DNA of 64,000 nucleotides, from positions 310,001 through 374,000 of the forward strand of contig JAALGZ010000006.1 of NCBI GenBank assembly GCA_015227615.1. The letters run 5' to 3'. Numbering within the stretch: position 1 is the stretch's first letter; each line of letters starts with the position of its first letter. The stretch is from Labyrinthula sp. Ha (lineage: Eukaryota; Sar; Bigyra; Labyrinthulida; Labyrinthulaceae). Shown here in pieces: positions 56,320 to 64,000 of the stretch. The position numbers and the translations under genes were made by a program. The notes beneath the pieces were generated by a model. It was not told the DNA's origin. It saw only the letters and a program-made list of their open reading frames with translations, and made no database searches.

Positions 56320-57102
56320 ATGCTAGACGTTTTAATGTCCTATTCCTTTGATAGAAATATACAGCAGCGGAAACAAAATGAAAAACGACGGCCGACCAGC
56401 GAAGAAAGAAGCCTTCCTCAAAGAAGTGTACAGCAACCGTTGACACTTAATACTTCGTTTCAAGAAGATTTACCAAGTTTGAAGTATGAAGGGTATAAGC
56501 CAGGTGGTTATAAAGAGTTTGAAGTAGGTGGAGTTCAGCACGAAGAAGATTTCTTTTCCAACTTGTTCACTGCAAATGATCTTCCGAATCCTGTTCCGAC
56601 GACCTCAAAAAGAGAAAAAGAACCTGATATTGAACCACCAAGTCTGAACGGTCCTATTATTCTTGGAAAACGTGAAAGAAGGGAGTCTTCAGAACCGTTT
56701 TCGTTGGGTAGCATGAAAAGAACATCAACTCATACAAGTTCTCAGAGTTTAATCTCAAATCCTGCCAAGACTTGGACGGTTTGGAGCCAAGAAGAAGATG
56801 TGTTTTTAATAGGAATCATATTTGATTTTCTATTTGAAAGGGGTTCTTTATCGTCTAACAAAGGGATGGATGTTTGGTTTGATATAAAAACACGGTTGGA
56901 CGTCGCTGCTGAGAAATATAAAAAATATTTAACAAGAACCAATCAAATTGAAAAAGTTCCAAACTTCGGAGATAGAGCAGGGAAAACTTTACAAAGGCAC
57001 TTTAAAACCTTGAAAAGAAAGAATTTGGACGTAAAAGATCAAGTTGATTTCAAAAAATATTATAAAAGATGGGAAAAACTGCAAGAAATATGTGAACTGT
57101 AA
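56320..57102 (+). CDS. SANT/Myb-like DNA-binding protein 2
   Basis: 260 residues, ATG at 56320. The N-terminal 150 residues are charged, with a basic KRERRESSE patch that could act as a nuclear signal. The C-terminal domain (about 151-256) begins WTVWSQEEDVFLIGIIFDFL and includes LFERGSLSS, DVWFDIK, LQRHFKTLKRK and YYKRWEKLQE. It is homologous to the domain at 43014-43553 in the same order, with a similar roughly 100-residue length. The pattern WS-x-EE(E/D)-x-x-LIGI-x-FD, F-x-RG-x-L, then W-x-x-I and LQ+H+K defines the pair. Likely nuclear DNA- or chromatin-binding. It is convergent with the helical protein gene, 42 bp between stops. Confidence 0.7.
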   Translation: MLDVLMSYSFDRNIQQRKQNEKRRPTSEERSLPQRSVQQPLTLNTSFQEDLPSLKYEGYKPGGYKEFEVGGVQHEEDFFSNLFTANDLPNPVPTTSKREKEPDIEPPSLNGPIILGKRERRESSEPFSLGSMKRTSTHTSSQSLISNPAKTWTVWSQEEDVFLIGIIFDFLFERGSLSSNKGMDVWFDIKTRLDVAAEKYKKYLTRTNQIEKVPNFGDRAGKTLQRHFKTLKRKNLDVKDQVDFKKYYKRWEKLQEICEL

Positions 57103-57144
57103 ATATATTGTATTAGATGTTTGTAGATTATTTCCTGTTTGTAG

Positions 57145-58185
57145 TCATAGAACTATTTTTCTTAAATTAAATGGAATTACAAGCTCGCCTGTATCAATAG
57201 ATTCCTCAAATTTAAGTAGAACTTTAAAAAAATCTTCTTGCTTGTTGGCCAAATCTTTTGCTGCTTCTTCTGAAACTTTACAACAGGATTTTAATAACCA
57301 AAAACAGATTTGTACAAATATTTGTCTGTCTTTCGTTATTGTTTGTTTTGTATTATCGATATTCTTTTCTACCAGATTTAGTATTATACCAACAAGATTA
57401 TTCTTCTGTAAGAACCGCGCACAATTTAGTTCGTCACTAAGGCGATCCAATACTTTTAGGAAAAGGAGACAAACTTCAAAATCGTCCGAATAGACTGAGA
57501 TTACTTTCAAAAAACTTACGGTAACGTCCATTTTCTTAGCTAAGATATTCAAAAGGCTACCATTAATATTCAAGATTTTGGTGTTCAGGTAAAAAATTTC
57601 CAAAACTTTATTTCCAAAAAATAACTGTATTGATCTAAAGTGAAGAAAGCTTTCCATCTCTCTTGTTAACATTTGAAGAAAAGCTTCAATCTGCTCCAGA
57701 TTACCTGATTCGATAGACTTGAGACAGAATTTTGTCTTTAGAAGTTTCAAATAAGCGTTTTCTAACCTTTCCTTAACAAGTGTGATATCTTTAGGGATAA
57801 ACATATCGTTGCTGAATCTTTTTTCTATATCTATCAAGAGTTCATCAAATCCTTGCTTGTGCAGCTCGAAAGACAGTTTTTCCCTCAGGGCTACAAGTTT
57901 GATAATATCAAAACAATATCTAACTAGCAACTCATCCAAACTTTTTTCCATTGTTTCAGTAACAGCTTCAATGAGCTTCTCTTCGATCAAAACCTCCTCA
58001 AATTCAAAAAAAAACACCATTAATAATTTAAGCGATCTGCAAATTTTGCTGCAAAGCTTATAGATCTCAGCATTTGCAGTAGTTTTGCTCATTATCTTCA
58101 TCTTTAACTGTCTTATCAAACTAACGAGTTTTTGTTTCTCCTGAGTGGCTTTAAATTCGAAACTTTTTGTTAATACAATTCCCAT
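57145..58185 (-). CDS. All-helical protein of unknown function
   Basis: 346 residues, single exon, ATG at 58183-58185. I do not recognise it. Almost the whole chain is predicted by eye to be amphipathic helices rich in Leu, Lys and Glu without Pro or Gly breaks, like an ARM/HEAT-type alpha solenoid (for example SDDFEVCLLFLKVLDRLSDE). The N terminus MGIVLTKS fits the N-myristoylation pattern (Gly2, Thr6, Lys7), which would place it at a membrane; this is inference. It has no membrane helix or signal peptide. It shares a 158-bp divergent promoter with the SAM-domain gene, containing TTAACCGTT at 58232-58240. Confidence 0.7.
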   Translation of the reverse strand: MGIVLTKSFEFKATQEKQKLVSLIRQLKMKIMSKTTANAEIYKLCSKICRSLKLLMVFFFEFEEVLIEEKLIEAVTETMEKSLDELLVRYCFDIIKLVALREKLSFELHKQGFDELLIDIEKRFSNDMFIPKDITLVKERLENAYLKLLKTKFCLKSIESGNLEQIEAFLQMLTREMESFLHFRSIQLFFGNKVLEIFYLNTKILNINGSLLNILAKKMDVTVSFLKVISVYSDDFEVCLLFLKVLDRLSDELNCARFLQKNNLVGIILNLVEKNIDNTKQTITKDRQIFVQICFWLLKSCCKVSEEAAKDLANKQEDFFKVLLKFEESIDTGELVIPFNLRKIVL

Positions 58186-58343
58186 TTTCTTGAGTCTTTA
58201 TTTTCTGGAGACTTTAGGGGTTACTGAAAATTTAACCGTTTTGTGCGTTTCATTTTCGACAAGCCGTTAAATCAAATAAGAAAACAAGAAATTTGTGAAA
58301 TAGATTTGGTTTGTAAAATAGTGTTAAATTTGTACACAGCAAG

Positions 58344-59207
58344 ATGTCTGACGTAGCTGATGTTTCCATTGCTGACATGATGATCCACTGTGTGGCTGCA
58401 AATCGGAAAGAACGAGTAAATGTAAACAAAAAGAAGAGAAAAAAGAAGGTCTTATGTCATGGAAAAGTATCTTTGACTGATGGGAAGAAGACTCAGTTTT
58501 GGTTAATGGATGGAAAGAAGAACTTACATTTGAAAGTAGGAGGCTTTGAGGGTGATCAAGATCCATCATATCAGCGACTAAAGAAAGATTTTCAAATCGC
58601 TCTTGATGACTTTGCCCTAAAGGAGATTCTATTTGAAGAGCTTAAAGAAAAGACCCCAGTGATAAAAGCATGGGAGAAAACCCCAAGAATTGAGCCATTT
58701 AGAAAGAAGGTTCCAGAAATTAGGAAGACACAAAGCTATGATAAGCGACAGATGGAAAAATATAAGAAGGATAAGGCCAGGTACAAGAAGAAGAAAGTAA
58801 CTCCAAAACCAATTAATATAGTAGAAAGACAAGTGGCGAACCTTAACCCTGTCTCACCAATTCGAAAGCTGAAAATCGATACTGCGAAAAATAATGAAAG
58901 CATCTCCCCAGCAAATAATAGGAATAAATATACTAGGGAACCTCAAATCAGTCCTACAGATAGAAGCTTGATGAAAAAACTGAAAGGTGAGAATGTTGAT
59001 GATTGGTCGTGTAAGATGCTATGTCAACATGTTGAAACTAAGACAAAACATACTCACTTAAGCAATATTCTTCGCAAGAAGCAAATTAATGGCGAAACTT
59101 TTCTCCGAATGAAGCCCGAGAATTTAAAGGCCTTGGGGTTCAAGAAGGAGGCAGATAAGAAAAGTGTCTTAGATATTCAAAAGAAAATGCTCAAGAAGGT
59201 TTTATAA
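58344..59207 (+). CDS. SAM-domain protein with basic linker
   Basis: 287 residues, ATG at 58344. The first 90 residues contain a Lys-rich stretch (NKKKRKKK, about 28-35) and a short beta-like region (KVSLTDGKKTQFWLMDGKKN). The middle (about 100-210) is highly basic and low-complexity (KKDKARYKKKK), probably disordered and nucleolar or RNA-binding. A SAM domain is at the C terminus (about 219-285): DDWSCKMLCQHVE, NGETFLRMKPENLKALGFK and a final long helix with DIQKKMLKK. SAM domains oligomerise or bind RNA or proteins. The full-length architecture is not one I can name. Divergent from the helical protein gene. Confidence 0.72.
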   Translation: MSDVADVSIADMMIHCVAANRKERVNVNKKKRKKKVLCHGKVSLTDGKKTQFWLMDGKKNLHLKVGGFEGDQDPSYQRLKKDFQIALDDFALKEILFEELKEKTPVIKAWEKTPRIEPFRKKVPEIRKTQSYDKRQMEKYKKDKARYKKKKVTPKPINIVERQVANLNPVSPIRKLKIDTAKNNESISPANNRNKYTREPQISPTDRSLMKKLKGENVDDWSCKMLCQHVETKTKHTHLSNILRKKQINGETFLRMKPENLKALGFKKEADKKSVLDIQKKMLKKVL

Positions 59208-60816
59208 AGGTATGATTGATGTATATGTTGCTGTGTACTGTTTCGTGTTTTTCGTATTTATGTCGTAATGAATGTCCTTCGTGAAATCTTCTCTAGCAGC
59301 CTACCAATAACTTCATACTCCTAGCGTCTAAAAAGAATACTACTTAGACAGCAATTGCCCACTTGCATAAAACTCTCTTTATTATAATGTTTTATGAACC
59401 CTAGCGTAGAAACAGTTCTACCTTGCATTTTATTATTCCTCCATTTGGGTAAGAAGTTTCAAAATTTCGAAGGGACATTAACCAAGATTATCATTATTAA
59501 CTAACAAGTACTCTTAGAGAATCTTTATAAATTATGTTTCAAACACTTTTCCTCAAGCTGCGTTGGCATAAGCTATTGTTTTAATTTTATTGCTGTAAGT
59601 GGAGAAGATCGCAAGTTCTGATTCTCATACTAGCAGCATATCTCCCAACGAGGGCTCGACACTTTATAAAACTCGCCAAAAGAATTTCCTCTGTTAAACC
59701 TTTTTCTAGACCCAAAATATTCTTACTATTATGTATTCTATTTCACATCTCTGGAAAGTCTAGTTGACATTATACATTTTACAATGTCTTAGAACTCTCT
59801 TCAGCCACAAAGAAGAAGACTAATTGGCTCACTATTTCAGTTTCTTGAGCTTTTCTATAGAGAAACTAATCTGTTGAAGCCATACTTGTACCTTGTTTCT
59901 CAGTCCAGTGTAAAATTTTATTTACTTAATCAAGAGTTCTTCATTTTAAAGCTCAAATGATGCTTGAGTTTAGATACATCTGAGCTCCAGAGAAGTTTAA
60001 ATGCAACAAGAATAAACAAGAGATCTATCTAAAAATGTTCAAAATATTTTACTGGTTTCAACCTAACGTATTTTTAGGTAGAACTCAAGAAGTTTATTAC
60101 CTTACACCTAAATAGAGAAGGCTGTTTTCCAACTCGCATCTTTTAGGCAAAATATTTTCAAGAAACACACACTGAGAGCTAATAGGCTCAATTGATCCAT
60201 ATGAAGATATAACAAAATAAACACAGTCCCATTAACTTTGCTCGGGGATTCTATCCTTAACTAGAATCAGTACACAATCCTAAGTGATTGTGGTGTTGAC
60301 TATATAACATATATCTGAGAGTCTCGTCATATCATCTTTGCCAGGTAAAGAAACGTTTCTATCAAAAGAACAAATTGGCTGTTTACGCACTATTCTTTGG
60401 GTATAAGGTAAATAAGATTGTGGATGAATTTTTGTTGTGTTACTGCGGGGGTCCGAAATCAATTTCTTTGATACTTGTAGCTGCGAATCGGTAAGACATA
60501 TAAACAGCGCAGTAAGAGAACATATCCAGCTTTGTGGATGCGTAAAAGGAAAAGAACATTATTCAAAGCTTTACAAGCATCAATATCGAAAGCACTTTAC
60601 TCATGTATGAAAGCTTTTTTTCGGAAAAGGCTGTGACCCAGCCATAAAGTAGTAGTTGGGTTCCGATAATCTGTACAAGAAAGGTAAGCCAAAAAGAAAG
60701 CAGACCACATGCTTTAAATTCCCTCTGGGACCAGGGCTGCACAATTAGTCCTGATTGAGAACCCATTCGCCTCTTGAGGAATTTTCGGGGTGACTGAGGT
60801 AGTTTGAGTATGTCTC

Positions 60817-61406
60817 GATGCCACATTCAGTGAGGCACAAAAGAGGAACGAGTTCTTTACGTGGGAATTGACCGAAGAACTCATTGAGACAGTGGCTGAG
60901 GATTTTCTGTGGAGTTGACTGAGAGGGTTAAAGAAGCTAAGAGGATCCTTAATGAGAAATCTATTGAAGACTACAAGCTTCATGACTGTAATTTGAGGCT
61001 CCTGAATTCGTTAATGAGGAATTTTACTTGGTTGACACACCTATCTGAAGCAAGCAGTCATGTTTTCCAAGGCGGTTGGTACCATATCTAGCCTCGAAGG
61101 AGCATGCTCGACTCAACCTTACCTCGTACAAAGCGTTCTTTGTTTCTTCAAGAAAATTGAGCTATTCAACCACATCTGCTCAAAATTACGGTAGCTATAT
61201 TTCTTGAACCGGAAATTTTATAAGAAACCCCAAGCGAAACATTATTACGCACTACTTGGTAGAGAAAAAGCAAGGCTATAATGCTGTGATACGCTGGTGT
61301 AGAGGTAACAAGCGCTTCAAATGATGTTTGGAATACATTTATAGGTTTAAACTTCACCTTCCTTGCATTCTTCATTAACGTGCGAGAGGCAGTCGAAAGG
61401 GTATAA
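60817..61406 (+). pseudogene. Possible frameshifted gene remnant
   Basis: Several adjacent plus-strand stretches look protein-like but sit in different frames, each ended by a stop: one with WELTEELIETVAEDF, then one with LTERVKEAKRILNEKSIEDY and LLNSLMRNFTWLTHL (to 61091), later HYLVEKKQGYNAVIRW and a final one ending INVREAVERV. The composition (Lys/Glu-rich helices) is more coding-like than the surroundings and local G+C is slightly higher. I cannot name a parent family. A spliced gene with several mini-introns is an alternative that I could not reconstruct. Confidence 0.25.
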
Positions 61407-62439
61407 TTGACTTGAGGTTATAATCCATGCAACAGCAGAGCAAGAGGTATTAAAGATAAATTTATCGTTTTTTTATTTATAACTATCCCTTCTATTCCAG
61501 AAAGAATATTATTTACAGCTTTAAACAATTATTCTAGCTTTCGTTATTCCAGGTTTTCTGGGAAGAAAATAAAAAATAGGATTTGACTATAAAAGTGAAT
61601 TCTCCTCAGAATATGTCTTCAACCTATACTAAAGTCTTCCCATGGTACTTAATTGTGCACAAAGTTCAGTGTTACAAATCCCCGCAGTGAACAATAGGAT
61701 GAAACTTAGGTATTTCATTCAGCTAAAATTCTAACCCTACGTTGATATTCAGCTACAATTAAGAACAAATACCCTTGCCTAAATTTTAGGTACGCTCAGT
61801 TACTTCCGATTGTGGGTTTCCATTCCATTACCCGGTACTGGTATCAATGAAATTATATTGTATTTCCATGAAGCGGCTTAGTCAAAGTAGACTCTATATG
61901 TAAGTTCTCAATCATGTAATCACCTATTCGCAATCTAAATAAAAATAAGAAGAACAATATTGAACAACCTAAGAAGAAAACATCGATATTTATAACTCGG
62001 CGCTTTAAATGAGTTTCAGGTAATCAGAGATGGTTGATCAATGGTGTATGAATACTCCTGTGTATGTTCAGCTAAAATTTTTTTAATTTAGCTGGATTAA
62101 AAGTTGAAAAACTCATTCTTTTTTGCTGAGATAGCTCTTCACTGTCTCTTCTCTTAACGGGATACTGGTTGCTATCTTGTAACTGGTTTTTGCTTGGGGA
62201 AGTGCTTTGGTGCTTGTAGAGTCTTACTTAACATTTCCTGTCAGGTGGACTATCATGTTCAAGGTTATTATTTGGCTATAGTGTCGCGATTTATACTTGG
62301 AAGTTTCATTTCGGTTCTTAAGTTGTTATTTTGAATTTGTGCTAATTCTTGGTCAAATGAAGTGTCTCAGTTATTGTTTGCTAATATGATGTTTTGTGCT
62401 TCGTTTCTAGAATTTTTTGTTTGGATCTATTTTTTTTTT

Positions 62440-62449
62440 GGGGGGGGGG
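62440..62449 (+). repeat. Poly(G) tract, 10 G after a T run
   Basis: A run of about ten T directly followed by ten G, in AT-rich DNA with no adjacent gene. Confidence 0.7.
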
Positions 62450-64000
62450 AGAGGAAAATATTTTCCTTGTTGTTTTACTTTAGCTAATCGTACTATAGAG
62501 AACTAATTCTACGACCCACCTCTTTTATTTTTGAGGTTGCTCTTGCAGCTACAGAGAATTTTATTCTAAGTATGTCTGGTATTGAATAAAATACTAATTT
62601 TGTGTGTGTGTCTAACAGAAAATGTGTCTTAGTGAGAGTTCCCATCACTTTTCTTCAAGTTTTTTTGGTTGCTTATGTCTTTATCTCTACTCTAGTTTTT
62701 TATGGTTTCTACTTTCTAATTCTATTCAGTTAAATGTTAACTCTCATTGGTTTGGTAGGTCCAAGGAGGGTGTGATGATGGTATGTATTTCATGTGGCCT
62801 TCGTTCTTCAATAAGGTGAGATCTTGTTAAGAGTTTCTAGATATGGATAAAACTGAGCATGCCGGGTAAAATCTCTAATATTTTTCTACGGGATCATATT
62901 CTTTAAGTATAATACTTTTTGCTTGGCAGTTTTCATTTTCGCTGAGAGACCTAACTATCTATACAAGATCTAGATTTCTTAAGTCTAAAGTTGTACTACT
63001 GGGGCTAGTCAATATCTTCTCGATTTAATTGATATCTTAGCTAAAGTGTTGTTTATTGAGAGATTGTAAGACCTATTACCTGCACCGTAAGTTGTCACTG
63101 CTACCCTTAATGCCCTTGCACATATGCCTTTGTTCTTTTATATTCAGTAGTTAATGTGAAAGTGTACTTGGATCTGATTAAGGAACTGTGTACTTCTAAG
63201 TTCTTACCCTGGATTATTAGTAATATCTTTAGTACTCAAACAGAAATGCCAGATATTAATATTCTACCACTGTTTCTGCTGAGTCGCCTTATATTTCCAA
63301 GTTGTTGGTTTTGGTTGTATTTTTTGGAAGACCATCCTTTTTCTATCTAAACTACTTTAGTCTAAGCTTGGTTACAGTTTCCAGTTTCTTCCAACTAGTA
63401 GGGGGGGAGGCTCTTATGACATTTGAGTAAACATTTAGGATGGAAATTTCAATCGCAAAGTATATATTATAAGTTGCTCAGAGTTCTATTTGTATCATTA
63501 TAGGGTATCGTATCAATAATATTGTATGCCTTGATGGTTAAAAATACTTAAGTCTTAAAAATGTTTACCTTTACCTCAGTTGGTTGGTGGATATACTGTG
63601 TATGTATGACAAAGCTGGGTTTTTCTGCATTATTCATTGTTGAGTTGACCAGGTTGTATCCAAAAGCAAAATATCCAAGATTTTTTTTCGTAGGCTGGCT
63701 CCGAGCAGGGTATTCTTCCTATTTATTTTGCAGTTAAATGTGAAAAAGTAAGAATATGATGTGGGGCAGCAAGTTTCTAATGTAGTACACCACGTTTTTC
63801 GTCTTGTTTTGAGGTACTTTCTCCGGCATCGCATATTAAGAGATTGTTTTTTTGTAGATGGTTCTCTTAAGCTAGATAAATATTCTCAGAACGCGATGTT
63901 GTGTTACGAGTTAGTATAATAAAATATTATAAGCTACTACCAAATGACTAAACTATGTCTACAAATAGAATATCCAGGTAATGTCTTTGCATTATAAATT

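Larger units (their letters stand above)
59208..64000. other. Gene-poor right end, with a possible decayed gene
   Basis: No intact gene is recognisable in 4.8 kb. The plus strand becomes T-rich after about 61.4 kb. A T-run followed directly by ten G is at 62440-62449 and seven G near 63400. A patch at 60817-61406 contains overlapping coding-like fragments in several frames and is listed separately. Confidence 0.5.

Overview
The window is nuclear DNA of a unicellular eukaryote that I cannot name. It is AT-rich. It carries eukaryote-only genes (GINS subunit Sld5, ribosomal protein eS17, copper chaperone Cox17, import subunit Tom7, an N-CoR/Snt1-type SANT corepressor and a mitochondrial carrier). 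TAA, TAG and TGA all act as stops. Most genes are single-exon, but three contain GT-AG introns of only 27, 28 and 29 nt. I could not see a decisive taxonomic marker; a protist with mini-introns (for example some Rhizaria or alveolates) is a guess only.

Genes sit in small compact islands separated by long gene-poor stretches. From the left: the 5' part of an ankyrin-repeat gene runs off the left edge (minus, 1-921); then about 10.9 kb without a recognisable gene; then a second, intact ankyrin paralog (11777-13816, minus). Next come SLD5 (minus, split by a 27-nt intron) divergent from eS17 (plus), a 1484-residue receptor-like protein (minus: signal peptide, vWA with full MIDAS, Cys-containing beta-type modules, one membrane helix, Tudor-like cytosolic repeats, PDZ) and a previously hidden two-exon TOM7 gene (plus). 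The 1496-residue N-CoR/Snt1-like corepressor stands alone at 22680-27170. A tight trio follows: COX17 (plus), a class IV aminotransferase (minus) and a cyclic-nucleotide-domain plus RGS protein (plus). After 8 kb of gene-poor DNA comes a SANT/Myb-like protein convergent with a mitochondrial carrier. After another 6 kb come a sulfotransferase (29-nt intron) convergent with a LACTB2-like metallo-beta-lactamase-fold nuclease. A second SANT/Myb-like paralog, an all-helical protein and a SAM-domain protein form the last island. The final 4.8 kb holds only a possible decayed gene.

No operon logic applies: neighbours alternate strand and mix functions (replication, translation, mitochondrial import and copper delivery, chromatin repression, signalling). 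What links them is architecture: short shared promoters between divergent genes, 3' ends as close as 6 bp, and a recurring TTTTGGGCAAYT-type element near several start codons. The strongest candidates for something undescribed are the vWA-TM-Tudor-PDZ receptor, the CNB-RGS fusion, the mini-intron class and the shared promoter element.
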